A stretch of DNA of 64,000 bases from Bosea sp. 29B (GTDB taxonomy: Bacteria; Pseudomonadota; Alphaproteobacteria; Rhizobiales; Beijerinckiaceae): positions 3,643,937 through 3,707,936 of the forward strand of contig NZ_LR733817.1 of assembly GCF_902506165.1 (NCBI RefSeq), written 5' to 3'. Positions 34,189 through 43,493 of the stretch are shown in pieces. Every line of letters begins with the position of its first letter. The stretch's first letter is position 1. The translations under genes were made by a program, and so were the position numbers. Under the pieces are notes generated by a model. The model had not been told where the DNA came from and did no database searches. It worked only from the letters and a program-made list of their open reading frames with translations.

Positions 34189-35376
34189 ATGAACGGCGCG
34201 CAATGGGCTGGGCTGATCGCGGCGCTGATGGTCGCCGCCAATCTGCTGTGCTTGGCCGTCGCCTTCGTGCGCCTGCGCCGCAAGCAGGCACCGTCGCGCC
34301 TGCAGAAGCTCGCGCCGCCGGTGACGATCGTGCGTCCGGTGCGCGGCATCGAGACCTTCAGCCGGGAGACGCTGACCTCCGGCCTCGAGCTGGATTACCC
34401 GGTCTATGAAACGATCTTCTGCGTCGCCGACGGCCATGATCCGATCGTGCCGCTGATCGAGGAACTGATCGGGGTCTATGGCGCTGATCGCGTCCGCCTG
34501 ATCGTCGGCGATGTCGCCGTCAGCGCCAATCCCAAGCTCAACAACTGCATCAAGGGCTGGGAGGCGGCGCGTCACGACTGGGTCGTCCTCGCCGATTCCA
34601 ACGTGCTGATGCCGAAGGACTATGCCCAGCGGCTGATGGCCTCCTGGCGCGAAGACACCGGCCTTGTCTGCTCGACGCCGGCCGGCTCGCGGCCAGGCTG
34701 CTTCGGCGCCGAGGTCGAGTGCGCCTTCCTCAATACCTTCCAGGCGCGCTGGCAATATGCCGGCGAGGCGCTCGGTTTCGGGTTCGCCCAAGGCAAGTCG
34801 ATGCTCTGGAACAAGCCCTTTCTCGACGCCAATGGCGGCATCGCCGCGCTGGCCGCCGAGATCGCCGAGGATGCGGCTGCGACCAAGCTGGTGCGCAAGG
34901 CCGGCAAGCGCGTCCATCTCGTCGGCCAGCCCTTCGAGCAGCCACTCGGGCCGCGCAACCTGCGCGACGTCGTCCAGCGCCAGTTCCGCTGGGCGCGCCT
35001 GCGCCGCGTCACCTTCCTGCCTTTCTTCGCGCCGGAGATCCTGGTCGGCCCGCTGGTGCCGGCCGTGCTTGCCGCCTTCGGCGCACCGGCCTTCGGCTTT
35101 TCCGCCTGGCAGGGCGTGCTCGCCGTGCTGGCGCTCTGGTATGCCGGCGAGATTGTGCTGGCCAGGGGCGTCGGCTGGTTCGTGAACTGGCGCACCCCGC
35201 TCGCCTATCTGGCGCGCGATCTCGCTTTCCCCGGCATCTGGGCCTATGCCTTCGTCGCGCGCGAAGTCAGCTGGCGCGGCAATGCCATGAAGATCAAGGC
35301 CGATGGCGAGGACGAGCTCAATCAAGCCGTCCCGGCGCTCTCGGCGGTCAATATGCGTAGCGACGGAAGACCATGA
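34189..35376 (+). CDS. GT21 ceramide-glucosyltransferase-like membrane protein
   Basis: 395 residues. TM at 8-28, a cytosolic GT-A domain with D-containing motifs ([11 protein letters not shown]) and the processive-like [11 protein letters not shown] (Q-x-x-R-W), then two or more C-terminal TMs (about 280-335). This matches bacterial GT21 enzymes such as ceramide glucosyltransferases and HpnI, which glycosylate lipids at the inner membrane. No sphingolipid or hopanoid genes are nearby to decide between them. It overlaps the pheT start by 4 bases (ATGA), so it is co-translated inside the pheS-pheT operon. Confidence 0.85.
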   Translation: MNGAQWAGLIAALMVAANLLCLAVAFVRLRRKQAPSRLQKLAPPVTIVRPVRGIETFSRETLTSGLELDYPVYETIFCVADGHDPIVPLIEELIGVYGADRVRLIVGDVAVSANPKLNNCIKGWEAARHDWVVLADSNVLMPKDYAQRLMASWREDTGLVCSTPAGSRPGCFGAEVECAFLNTFQARWQYAGEALGFGFAQGKSMLWNKPFLDANGGIAALAAEIAEDAAATKLVRKAGKRVHLVGQPFEQPLGPRNLRDVVQRQFRWARLRRVTFLPFFAPEILVGPLVPAVLAAFGAPAFGFSAWQGVLAVLALWYAGEIVLARGVGWFVNWRTPLAYLARDLAFPGIWAYAFVAREVSWRGNAMKIKADGEDELNQAVPALSAVNMRSDGRP

Positions 35377-37796
35377 AGTTCACCCTCTCCTGGCTCAAAG
35401 AGCATCTCGACACCACCGACACGCTCGACACCATCACCGAGACGCTCACGCGTGTCGGCCTTGAGGTCGAAAGCGTCGAGGACAAGGCCAAGGCGCTCAG
35501 TGCCTTCACCATCGCCTATGTCATCGAGGCGAAGCAGCACCCGAATGCCGACCGGCTGCGCGTCTGCATGGTCGACACCGGCTCGGGCGAGCCGGTCCAG
35601 GTCGTCTGCGGCGCGCCCAATGCCCGCACCGGCATGAAGAGCGTGTTCTCACCGCCCGGCACCTATATCCCGGGCAAGGACATCACCCTCGGCAAGGGCG
35701 TGATCCGCGGCGTCGACTCGAACGGCATGCTCTGCTCGGCCGCCGAGTTGCAGATCTCCGAGGACCATGACGGCATCCTCGATTTGCCTGAGGACGCGCC
35801 GCTCGGCCAGCCCTATGCGACCTATGCCGGCCTCGACGATGCCGTGATCGAGATCGCGGTGACGCCGAACCGCGCCGATGCGCTCGGTGTCGCCGGCGTC
35901 GCCCGCGACCTCGCCGCCGCCGGCCTCGGCACGATTAAGACCACGCCGGTCCAGCCGGTGCGCGGCGCCTTCCCATGCCCGGTCGCGCTCAAGCTCGATT
36001 TCGCCGAGGAAGACCGCAATCTCTGCCCGGTCTTCGCGCTCAGGCTGGTGCGCGGCGTCAAGAACGGCCCGTCGCCGGAATGGCTGCAGGCGCGCCTGCG
36101 CGCCATCGGCCTGCGCCCCATCAATGCGCTGGTCGACATCACCAACTTCATGACCTTCGACCGCAACCGGCCGCTGCACGTCTTCGACGCCGCCAAGGTC
36201 AAGGGTGACCTCGTCGTCCGCCGCGCCAGGGATGGCGAGGAGGTGCTGGCGCTCGACGGCAGGACCTATGCGCTGACCTCCGACATGGTCGCGATCGCCG
36301 ACGACAACGGCGTCGAATCGATCGCCGGTGTGATGGGCGGCGAGCATTCCGGCTGCGACGAGACCACCACCGACGTGCTGGTCGAAAGCGCGGTGTGGAA
36401 CACGCTCAACATCGCCCGCACCGGCCGTGCGCTCGGCATCAACTCCGATGCCCGCTACCGCAACGAGCGCGGCATCGATCCGGACTTCACCCGTCCCGGC
36501 CTCGACATGGCGACGCAGATGATCATCTCGCTCTGCGGCGGCGAGCCCTCCGAGGTCGTCGTCGCCGGCGACCTGCCCGACAGCCCCGGCGCCATCGACT
36601 TCCCCTGGTCCGAGGTCAAGCGCCTGACCGGGCTAGACCTGCCCGTGGTCGAGATGAAGCTGGCGCTGACCTCGCTCGGTTTCCACGTCTCGGGCGCCGG
36701 TGACCGCGTCAAGGTCGCGCCGCCGTCCTGGCGCGCCGATGTCGAGGGCAAGGCCGATCTGGTCGAGGAGATTCTGCGCATCGCCGGGCTCGACCGCGTC
36801 GCTCCGGCGCCGCTGCCGCGCATCAAGGGCGAGGTGATCAAGCCGGTGCTGACCGTGCTGCAGAAGCGCACCCGCGCGGCGAAGCGCCTGCTCGCCAGCC
36901 GCGGCCTGGTCGAGGCGGTGACCTGGTCCTTCATCTCGCATGATGCCGCCAAGCTCTTCGGCGGCGGCTCGCGCAAGCTCGTGCTCGCCAACCCGATCGC
37001 GGCCGATCTCTCCGACATGCGGCCCTCGCTGCTGCCGGGGCTGATCCGCTCGGCGCAGGCCAATGCCGACCGCGGGTTCAGTGACGTCGCCCTGTTCGAG
37101 GTCGGCCAAGTCTTCCAGAGCGACGAGCCGGAGGGCCAGCTCATTGCCGCCGCCGGCCTTCGCCGCGGCACGGCCAGGCTCGAGGGGGCCGGCCGCCATT
37201 GGGACGGCGGCGCCAAGCCGGTCGACGCCTTCGATGCCAAGGCTGACGTGTTCGGCCTGCTCTCCGGCCTCGGCGTGCCGGTCGGCGGTCTGCAGATCGT
37301 CGCCGGTGGCCCGGCCTGGGCTCATCCCGGCCGCTCGGCCACGCTGCAGTTCGGTCCCAAGGTCGTGATCGGCGCTTTCGGCGAGGTTCACCCGCGCGTG
37401 CTCAAGGCGCTCGACGTCAAGGGCCCGCTGGTCGCCTTCGAGATCCATCTCGATGCGCTGCCCCTGCCCAAATACAAGCCGACCAAGGTCAAGCCAAAGC
37501 TGGCGCTCTCCGACTTCCAGCCGGTGACGCGCGATTTCGCCTTCATCGTCGACAAGGCGGTGGCGGCCGGCGAGATGGCCAAGAGCGCCCAGAATGCCGA
37601 TCGGGCGCTGGTCTCGGATGTCGGCGTCTTCGACCTCTACGAGGGCACGGGCGTCGAGCCGGGCAAGAAGTCGGTGGCGCTGGCGGTGACCTTGCAGCCG
37701 ACGCAGAAGACGCTGACCGACACCGAGATCGAGGCCGTCGCGGCCAAGATTGTTGCCGAGATGAGCAAGCGCTACGGCGCGGTGCTGCGCGGGTAA
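35373..37796 (+). CDS. pheT: Phenylalanyl-tRNA synthetase beta subunit
   Basis: 807 residues, full length. Domains in order: B1 and EMAP-like tRNA-binding (about 1-150, [15 protein letters not shown]), B3/B4 editing (about 210-390, [22 protein letters not shown]-like [10 protein letters not shown]), B5 (400-475), the catalytic-like core (475-700) and FDX-ACB anticodon domain (715-807, [19 protein letters not shown]). Edits mischarged Tyr-tRNA-Phe. Start overlaps the glycosyltransferase; a hairpin terminator follows. Confidence 0.97.
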   Translation: MKFTLSWLKEHLDTTDTLDTITETLTRVGLEVESVEDKAKALSAFTIAYVIEAKQHPNADRLRVCMVDTGSGEPVQVVCGAPNARTGMKSVFSPPGTYIPGKDITLGKGVIRGVDSNGMLCSAAELQISEDHDGILDLPEDAPLGQPYATYAGLDDAVIEIAVTPNRADALGVAGVARDLAAAGLGTIKTTPVQPVRGAFPCPVALKLDFAEEDRNLCPVFALRLVRGVKNGPSPEWLQARLRAIGLRPINALVDITNFMTFDRNRPLHVFDAAKVKGDLVVRRARDGEEVLALDGRTYALTSDMVAIADDNGVESIAGVMGGEHSGCDETTTDVLVESAVWNTLNIARTGRALGINSDARYRNERGIDPDFTRPGLDMATQMIISLCGGEPSEVVVAGDLPDSPGAIDFPWSEVKRLTGLDLPVVEMKLALTSLGFHVSGAGDRVKVAPPSWRADVEGKADLVEEILRIAGLDRVAPAPLPRIKGEVIKPVLTVLQKRTRAAKRLLASRGLVEAVTWSFISHDAAKLFGGGSRKLVLANPIAADLSDMRPSLLPGLIRSAQANADRGFSDVALFEVGQVFQSDEPEGQLIAAAGLRRGTARLEGAGRHWDGGAKPVDAFDAKADVFGLLSGLGVPVGGLQIVAGGPAWAHPGRSATLQFGPKVVIGAFGEVHPRVLKALDVKGPLVAFEIHLDALPLPKYKPTKVKPKLALSDFQPVTRDFAFIVDKAVAAGEMAKSAQNADRALVSDVGVFDLYEGTGVEPGKKSVALAVTLQPTQKTLTDTEIEAVAAKIVAEMSKRYGAVLRG

Positions 37797-37804
37797 GGAA
37801 CGTC

Positions 37805-37861
37805 ATGGTCGGCCTTGAGCCGACCATCTCAGACCGGAAGAGGCGCCTTCCAGCGCCTTTT
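37805..37861 (+). terminator. Terminator region after pheT
   Basis: Two hairpins: ATGGTCGGC/GCCGACCAT (37805-37827, 9 bp) and AGGCGC/GCGCCT (37841-37858) followed by TTT. The second is the more terminator-like. Confidence 0.75.
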
Positions 37862-37870
37862 CGTCATGAA

Positions 37871-37908
37871 ATTCCCGGGTCTGCGCTTCGCTTCGCCGGA
37901 GAATGACG
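37871..37908. repeat. Fragment of a rhizobial intergenic repeat
   Basis: CCCGGGTCTGCGCTTCGC followed by TTCGCCGGAGAATGACG resembles one end of the CCCGGG...GATGAC element family also seen at 24284-24393, but is degenerate and single-ended. Confidence 0.45.
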
Positions 37909-38022
37909 TCCGGGGGCAGCCAGCGCCGCTCCCGTTATTGACCAGAATTATGAAATAATCGGCGCACGAAATCGTTTGAAAATCCGGGTATCGGCTCTGA
38001 TTGTTGCAATCTGAGAGGCCTG

Positions 38023-38925
38023 ATGTCGCTGGTCGAGCTCCCTGTCGCGGACGATCTGTTCCCCGGTTTCCAGCTGCTCGACGTCACGACGTCAGGTGCG
38101 CGCATCCGCGTTCGCACCGGCGGGGAGGGGCCTCCGCTCCTGCTGCTCCACGGCTATCCCCAGACGCACATCATGTGGCGGCGCGTGGCTCCGCAACTGG
38201 CGCAGCGCTTCACACTGGTCTGCCCGGATCTGCGCGGCTACGGCGATTCGCAGAAGCCGCCGAGCGCGGCTGATCATGCGCCTTATTCCAAGCGCGCCAT
38301 GGCGCAGGATATGGCCGAGGTCATGAGCGCGCTCGGCCATGAGCGCTTTTTCGTCGGCTCGCATGATCGCGGCGCCCGCGTCGCGCATCGGCTGGCGCTC
38401 GACCATGGCGGGCGGGTGTTGAAGCTGGCGACGCTCGACATCGCGCCGACGCGCGAGATGTATCGCGACACCACCGACGCCTTCGCCCGCGCCTATTGGC
38501 ACTGGTTCTTCCTGATCCAGCCGGCACCGATGCCGGAGCGCATGATCGGCGCCGATCCCGAGTTCTATTGGACCAGCCGGCGCGCCTCGGACATGAGGCT
38601 GTTCGAGCCGGCGGCGCTCGCCGAATATCTGCGCTGTTTCCGCGATCCCGCGATGATCCATGCCAGCTGCGAGGATTACCGAGCCGCGGCGACGATCGAC
38701 ATCGCCCATGACGATGCCGACGCCGGCAGGAAGGTCTCGTGCCCGCTGCTGGCGCTGTGGGGCGATCGCGGCGCCGTCGGAAAATGCTTCGATGTGCTGG
38801 CGCTCTGGCGCGAGCGCGCGGAAAACGTCCAAGGCCGGGCCCTGCCGGGCGGGCATTATCTGGCGGAGGAGATCCCCGATCTCGTCGTCGCCGAATTCTC
38901 GGCCTTCTTCGGAGAGAACACATGA
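38023..38925 (+). CDS. Haloacetate (fluoroacetate) dehalogenase-type alpha/beta hydrolase
   Basis: 300 residues. Matches fluoroacetate dehalogenase closely in layout: HGYPQTHIMWRRV oxyanion region, DLRGYGDS, nucleophile D115 in GSHDRGAR with R116 and R119, acid D139 (TLDIAPT), base H278 (GGHYLAEE). The halide pocket residues of that enzyme are present as H160, W161 and Y219. It would release halide from 2-haloacetates to give glycolate. ATG at 38023 has GAGAGG upstream. The next gene, a beta-decarboxylating dehydrogenase, starts inside its stop codon. Confidence 0.85.
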   Translation: MSLVELPVADDLFPGFQLLDVTTSGARIRVRTGGEGPPLLLLHGYPQTHIMWRRVAPQLAQRFTLVCPDLRGYGDSQKPPSAADHAPYSKRAMAQDMAEVMSALGHERFFVGSHDRGARVAHRLALDHGGRVLKLATLDIAPTREMYRDTTDAFARAYWHWFFLIQPAPMPERMIGADPEFYWTSRRASDMRLFEPAALAEYLRCFRDPAMIHASCEDYRAAATIDIAHDDADAGRKVSCPLLALWGDRGAVGKCFDVLALWRERAENVQGRALPGGHYLAEEIPDLVVAEFSAFFGENT

Positions 38926-40001
38926 GCCGCACCAATCGCGTCTACCGCATCGCCGCCATCGCCGGTGACGGCATCGGCAAGGAGGTCATGCCCGAGGGCC
39001 TGCGCGTGCTCGAGGCGGCCGCGAAGAAGTACGGTTTCGAGATCCAGCTCGACGAGTTCGATTTCTCCTCCTGCGACTACTACGCCAAGCACGGCAAGAT
39101 GCTGCCGGACGACTGGAAGGAGAAGATCGGCGGCCATGACGCGATCTTCTTCGGCGCCGTCGGCATGCCCGCCCAGGTGCCGGACCACATCTCGCTCTGG
39201 GGCTCGCTGCTGCTGTTCCGCCGCGAGTTCGACCAGTACGTCAACCTGCGGCCCGTTCGCCTGATGCCGGGCGTGCCCGGCCCGCTGGTCGGCCGCAAGC
39301 CGGGCGATATCGACTTCTTCGTCGTGCGCGAGAACACCGAGGGCGAGTACTCCTCGGTCGGCGGGCGGATGTATGGGGGCACCGAGCGCGAGATCGTCAT
39401 CCAGGAGACGGTGATGAGCCGCGTCGGCGTCGACCGCGTGCTGAAATATGCCTTCGAGCTGGCGCAGCGCCGGCCGCGCAAGAAGCTGACCTCGGCGACC
39501 AAGTCGAACGGTATCTCGATCACCATGCCGTACTGGGACGAGCGGGTGAAGGAGATGGCCAAGAACTATCCGGACGTCGCCGTCGACCAGTACCATATCG
39601 ATATCCTGACCGCGCATTTCGTGCTCAATCCCGATCGCTTCGACGTGGTCGTCGCCTCGAACCTGTTTGGCGACATCCTCTCCGATCTCGGCCCGGCCTG
39701 CACCGGCACGATCGGCATCGCCCCGTCGGGGAACATCAACCCGACCGGCGAATTCCCGTCCTTGTTCGAACCCGTGCACGGTTCGGCGCCGGACATCGCC
39801 GGGCAGGGCATCGCCAATCCGGTCGGCCAGATCTGGTCGGGGGCGATGATGCTCGATCATCTCGGCGAGCACGAGGCGGCCAAGGCGATCGAGGCGGCGA
39901 TCGAGCGCGCGCTCGGCGATGCCCGTACCCGCACGCGCGATCTCGGCGGTAGCCTAAAGACTGAGGCTGCCGGCAAGGCGATCGAGCAGGCGCTGGGTTG
40001 A
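38922..40001 (+). CDS. Tartrate dehydrogenase/D-malate dehydrogenase family
   Basis: 359 residues, isocitrate/isopropylmalate dehydrogenase superfamily. RIAAIAGDGIGKEVMPEG is the N-terminal motif; FFVVRENTEGEYSSVGG, the K in LTSATKSNGIS, and FDVVVASNLFGDILSDLGPACTGTIGIAPSGNIN mark the TtuC/DmlA branch. It oxidises and decarboxylates D-malate or tartrate with NAD+. ATGA overlap with the dehalogenase gene shows coupling. Exact substrate (D-malate, tartrate, or 3-isopropylmalate side activity) is not decidable by eye. Confidence 0.9.
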   Translation: MSRTNRVYRIAAIAGDGIGKEVMPEGLRVLEAAAKKYGFEIQLDEFDFSSCDYYAKHGKMLPDDWKEKIGGHDAIFFGAVGMPAQVPDHISLWGSLLLFRREFDQYVNLRPVRLMPGVPGPLVGRKPGDIDFFVVRENTEGEYSSVGGRMYGGTEREIVIQETVMSRVGVDRVLKYAFELAQRRPRKKLTSATKSNGISITMPYWDERVKEMAKNYPDVAVDQYHIDILTAHFVLNPDRFDVVVASNLFGDILSDLGPACTGTIGIAPSGNINPTGEFPSLFEPVHGSAPDIAGQGIANPVGQIWSGAMMLDHLGEHEAAKAIEAAIERALGDARTRTRDLGGSLKTEAAGKAIEQALG

Positions 40002-40011
40002 CGACGACGCT

Positions 40012-40040
40012 GGCGCTGACCACAAGCAGTGGTCGGCGCC
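40012..40040 (+). other. Intercistronic hairpin before the first terC gene
   Basis: GGCGCTGACCAC (40012-40023) pairs with GTGGTCGGCGCC (40029-40040), 12 positions with one G-U, loop AAGCA. There is no U tract, so it is more likely an mRNA-stability or partial attenuation element than a terminator. It does not match the yybP-ykoY manganese riboswitch known before some TerC genes. Confidence 0.55.
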
Positions 40041-40072
40041 GAAAAGACGTAAGACTAAAGGAGGGGGATAAG

Positions 40073-40777
40073 GTGCCCGATCTGACATTCTCACTGCTCG
40101 ACCCGGCGCTCTGGGGCAAGCTCTTCGAGATCATCGCGCTCAACATCGTGCTGTCGGGTGACAATGCGGTGGTGATCGCGCTCGCCTGCCGGGCGCTCGC
40201 CCCCGAGCAGCGCGCCAAGGGCATCGCGCTTGGCGCCGGCGTCGCCGTGCTGCTGCGCGTCGTCTTCACTGTGCTGATCGCCTCCCTCCTCAACATGCCG
40301 TTCCTGCACATCGTCGGTGCGCTGCTGCTCGTCTGGATCGCGGTCAAGCTGATCATCGAAGACGGCGAGAGCGACGAGAACGCGGTCGCCGCCAGCAGCA
40401 AGCTCTGGAAGGCGGTGCAGACCGTCGCCATCGCCGACATCGTCATGAGCCTCGACAACGTGCTCGCCATCGCGGCGGTCGCCAAGGACTCGATCCCGCT
40501 GCTGGTCGGCGGCCTGATCATCTCGATCCCGCTGATCGTGCTCGGCGCCTCGCTGATCACCTCGCTGCTGACCCGCTTCCCGATCCTGGTCTGGGCTGGT
40601 GCCGGCCTGCTCGGCTGGGTCGCGGGCGAGATGTTCGAGACCGATCCCTGGCTGATCGGCAAGCTCGGCGAGACGCTGGCGCACCAGCTCGAATATCCCG
40701 CCGCGATCCTGGGCGCCGTGCTGGTGCTCGGTCTCGGCTATTTCCTCAAGCATCGCCGGCCAGATCCGGCCCTCTGA
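40073..40777 (+). CDS. TerC/YjbE-family integral membrane protein, copy 1
   Basis: 234 residues from a GTG preceded by AGGAGGGGG. Seven hydrophobic segments; family motifs LNIVLSGDNAVVIALACR and IADIVMSLDNVLAIAAVAK carry the acidic metal-site residues. TerC proteins of this group are linked to manganese efflux and metal loading of secreted proteins. It starts a tandem pair with the next gene, 19 bases apart. Confidence 0.9.
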   Translation: MPDLTFSLLDPALWGKLFEIIALNIVLSGDNAVVIALACRALAPEQRAKGIALGAGVAVLLRVVFTVLIASLLNMPFLHIVGALLLVWIAVKLIIEDGESDENAVAASSKLWKAVQTVAIADIVMSLDNVLAIAAVAKDSIPLLVGGLIISIPLIVLGASLITSLLTRFPILVWAGAGLLGWVAGEMFETDPWLIGKLGETLAHQLEYPAAILGAVLVLGLGYFLKHRRPDPAL

Positions 40778-40796
40778 CACAGGGACTGACCGACCT

Positions 40797-41537
40797 ATGG
40801 ATTTCTCGTCATCGACCTTCTGGGTGTCGCTTCTTCAGATCATCTGGATCGACCTCCTGCTCTCGGGCGACAACGCGGTCGTCATCGCGCTCGCCTGCCG
40901 CTCGCTGCCCGAAAACCGGCGCAAGCTCGGCATCTGGCTTGGCGCCGGCGCTGCCGTCGGCCTGCGCATCATCTTCGCGCTGGTCGTCAGCTATCTGCTG
41001 GCAGTGCCTTTTCTCAAGGTCGTCGGTGGCGTCCTGCTGTTCTGGATCGCGATCAAGCTCGCCATGGGCGAGGAGGAAGCTCATAGCGATATCGAAGCCA
41101 GCGACAATCTTTGGCGTGCCGTCCGCACCATCGCCATCGCCGATGCGGTGATGAGTCTCGACAACGTCGTCGCCATCGCGGCTGCGTCGCGCGGCCATGC
41201 CGAGCTCTTCATCTTCGGCCTGCTGCTGACGATCCCGCTGATCATCATGGGCGCCCAGCTCCTGACCAAGATCATCGAGCGCTATCCGATTATCGTCTGG
41301 CTCGGCGCAGCCCTGCTCGGCTGGATCGCGGCGGAGATGATCCTCGGCGATGCTGCTGTGCTGCGCTGGCTGATGACGGTGGTCCCGAGTTGGGTCGTCA
41401 CGGTGCCGCTCGACGTCAATCCGGTCGGGCTTGCGCCTGCGAGCATGCCGCACTACGCGGCCGCCGCTCTCGGCGCTCTGTTCGTCGTCGTCGTCGGTTA
41501 TGCGCTGAAGAAGAAGCCGGTCGACCAGCCGGGCTGA
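40797..41537 (+). CDS. TerC/YjbE-family integral membrane protein, copy 2
   Basis: 246 residues, paralogue of the preceding gene: IDLLLSGDNAVVIALACRSL and IADAVMSLDNVVAIAAASRG. Seven TMs, with an extra periplasmic insert near residues 185-215 (LMTVVPSWVVTVPLDVNPVG) absent from copy 1. The pair may form a heterodimer or handle different metals. Its transcript is ended by a terminator located inside the opposing phosphopantetheinyl transferase gene. Confidence 0.9.
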   Translation: MDFSSSTFWVSLLQIIWIDLLLSGDNAVVIALACRSLPENRRKLGIWLGAGAAVGLRIIFALVVSYLLAVPFLKVVGGVLLFWIAIKLAMGEEEAHSDIEASDNLWRAVRTIAIADAVMSLDNVVAIAAASRGHAELFIFGLLLTIPLIIMGAQLLTKIIERYPIIVWLGAALLGWIAAEMILGDAAVLRWLMTVVPSWVVTVPLDVNPVGLAPASMPHYAAAALGALFVVVVGYALKKKPVDQPG

Positions 41538-41541
41538 AAGA

Positions 41542-42156
41542 TCAGGCTCGATCGAGAACAATGAACGCGGCGGCCATGCTCTCATGGCCGCCGTTTTTCA
41601 TGAGCCGGACCAAACCGCTTGCGGTGCGGTTGGTCTGCTCGTCGGTCACGGCGAAACGTTCGGCGTTATCGAGGCGGACTGCGAAGCTCTCGGGTGCGCG
41701 GGCGAAGCCGACCCCGAGTGCTTTCACATAGGCTTCCTTGGCGCTCCAGAGCTGGGCGAAGGCCGGCGGCCGGGCAAAGGCGGGCAAACCCTCCAGCCAG
41801 CGCCGCTCTTGCGGATGCAGCGCGGCGAGCGGCGGCTCGCTTGCGGGGGCGACCTGCTCGACATCGACACCGACCGGCCCGTGCGCCAGTGCAATCGCGA
41901 CGAGACCCGAGCGTGTCGCCAGCGACAGGTGCAGACCGGTGCCGCGCGGGCGAAGGATGAGCGGGCGTCCCGCCGGCTCATGCCCGATCTCGACAGCATC
42001 CTCCTTTAGACCGAGTTGGTGCGCCAGAACCTTGCGGGCCAGCGAACGCCGCAACTCCGAGCGCTCCGGCAGATTGGCGGGCCGCGCTTGTGTCGCGATC
42101 AGCCAGGCCGCTGGCAGGGCAGGAGCAGTCTGATCGATGGAGGAGAGCCAGAGCAT
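41542..42156 (-). CDS. 4'-phosphopantetheinyl transferase (Sfp type)
   Basis: 204 residues. Signature motifs: GVDVE with D98 and E100 for Mg2+, and WSAKEAYVKALGVG with E141 and K145. It transfers phosphopantetheine from CoA to carrier-protein serines. Sfp-type enzymes usually serve polyketide, peptide or siderophore synthesis, or a second fatty-acid ACP; no such cluster is in view. Convergent with terC copy 2, whose terminator overlaps its 3' end. Confidence 0.9.
   Translation of the reverse strand: MLWLSSIDQTAPALPAAWLIATQARPANLPERSELRRSLARKVLAHQLGLKEDAVEIGHEPAGRPLILRPRGTGLHLSLATRSGLVAIALAHGPVGVDVEQVAPASEPPLAALHPQERRWLEGLPAFARPPAFAQLWSAKEAYVKALGVGFARAPESFAVRLDNAERFAVTDEQTNRTASGLVRLMKNGGHESMAAAFIVLDRA
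41568..41598 (+). terminator. Terminator of the terC pair, within the opposing gene
   Basis: CGGCGGCCATG (41568-41578), loop CTCT, perfect complement (41583-41593), then TTTTT. It lies inside the last 20 codons of the minus-strand phosphopantetheinyl transferase gene. Confidence 0.92.
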
Positions 42157-42262
42157 GTCACGATGCTAGTGCACGCTGTCGCGCCCCGGAAGCACACGGC
42201 TTTGGCTTGCCTTGCGCGACGCTCATGGAGGCCCGGAGCTTGCAAGGCGTTGACGTGAGCCC

Positions 42263-43012
42263 ATGAAACCGGTTCGAGGACGCATGCCTTCCGACGACAA
42301 CTCCGAGCCGCAACCTGCGGCCCAGCTCACCCTTGCCGGCATGCGGCTCGGCCTGCGCCGCGTCTCCGTGCTGATGCCAGGCGTCGTCGTCTTCGCCGTC
42401 GCCTTCGGTGCTGCCGCCTCGGCCAAGGGCCTCAGCCTGTTCGAGGCGGTGCTGATGAGCGCGCTGGTCTATGCCGGCGTCTCGCAGCTCGTCGCGATGG
42501 AGCTCTGGCGGCCGGAATGGACCTGGGGCGCGATCGTCGCGCTCGCCTTCGTGACGGCGACGGTCAACGCCCGCACCATCCTGCAGGCGGCGTCGCTGCA
42601 GCCCTGGTTCTCGCGCTATCCCTGGTTCGTGACCGCCTTCCAGCTCTCCTTCTTCACCGATGCCAACTGGCTGGTCGGCACGCGCTATCATGGCGAGGGC
42701 GGACGTGACGTCGGTGTCGTGCTTGGCGCCGGCCTTGCGCTCTGGGTCCTCTGGGTCGCCATGACGATCCCTGGCTACCTCCTCGGCACCCTCGTCGCCG
42801 ACCCCCGCAAATACGGGATCGACATGGTCATGCCGATCTTCTTCGCGGCGATGATCGTGCCGCTCTGGCGCGGCAAGCGCGCGGCGCTGCCCTGGATCAT
42901 CGCCGGCATCGTCGCGCTGGTCACCGCACGGCTGGTCGACGGCTATGCCTTCATCATCGTCGGCGCGCTCTCCGGCGCCGTGGCGGGAGCCTTGCTCGAT
43001 GACCCTGCCTGA
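42263..43012 (+). CDS. azlC: AzlC family branched-chain amino-acid exporter, large subunit
   Basis: 249 residues with about six to eight TMs. AzlC marks: MPGVVVFAVAFGAAASAKGLSLFEAVLMSALVYAGVSQLVAMELW and FVTATVNARTILQAASLQPWFS, then FFTDANWLVGT. Works with AzlD to export branched-chain and other amino acids. The start is uncertain between ATG 42263 and ATG 42284; GAGGA sits only three bases from the latter. It overlaps azlD by 14 bases. Confidence 0.9.
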   Translation: MKPVRGRMPSDDNSEPQPAAQLTLAGMRLGLRRVSVLMPGVVVFAVAFGAAASAKGLSLFEAVLMSALVYAGVSQLVAMELWRPEWTWGAIVALAFVTATVNARTILQAASLQPWFSRYPWFVTAFQLSFFTDANWLVGTRYHGEGGRDVGVVLGAGLALWVLWVAMTIPGYLLGTLVADPRKYGIDMVMPIFFAAMIVPLWRGKRAALPWIIAGIVALVTARLVDGYAFIIVGALSGAVAGALLDDPA

Positions 43013-43316
43013 ACCCGGAAGCTGGGGCCCCTATCTCGCCATCCTCGGCATGGCGCTGGCAACCTATCTCTGCCGCATCTCCGGCGTCGTCCTGATGAGC
43101 TTCATCCCGCTGACACCGCGGGTGCGGCGCGGGCTTGCCGCCCTGCCGGGCTCGATCGTGGTCGCGACCGTCCTGCCGCTGATCGAGCGGCTCGGCCTCG
43201 CTGCCGGACTCGCTTTGCTGGCGGCGATCGCCAGCATGGTGATCAGGCGCAGCGAACTGCTGGCGCTCGTGACCGGCATGCTGGTCGTCTCGCTGATGCG
43301 GGCAGCAGGCTTTTGA
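42999..43316 (+). CDS. azlD: AzlD family branched-chain amino-acid exporter, small subunit
   Basis: 105 residues, three to four TMs: YLAILGMALATYLCRISGVVLM, LAALPGSIVVATVLPLIE, ELLALVTGMLVVSLMRAAG. Typical AzlD length and organisation, translated from within the end of azlC. A branched-chain aminotransferase gene follows 177 bases later, so both export and turnover of these amino acids sit together. Confidence 0.88.
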   Translation: MTLPEPGSWGPYLAILGMALATYLCRISGVVLMSFIPLTPRVRRGLAALPGSIVVATVLPLIERLGLAAGLALLAAIASMVIRRSELLALVTGMLVVSLMRAAGF

Positions 43317-43493
43317 GGCCTGGGCGCGATCGCGCAGGCCTGTGAGCGAAGCTGCGCCTGCCGCCGCGATCCATCACCGGCTACGATCGCATCCATCACA
43401 GCAATCGTTCGTCGGCATGCGGCCGGCATGTTGACGTCGTCCTGCCTGCGGCAGACGGTGCCGGCCAGAAACTCTCACCGATCGGAGCGCATG

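Noticed and set aside
40002..40072. yybP-ykoY manganese riboswitch before the terC pair
   Set aside because: Only a simple 12-bp hairpin is present; the conserved loops of the riboswitch are absent.
43316..43341. Terminator after azlD
   Set aside because: AGGCCTG/CAGGCCT with inner GCGC/GCGC can pair, but with a bulge and no following T tract, so it is not called.
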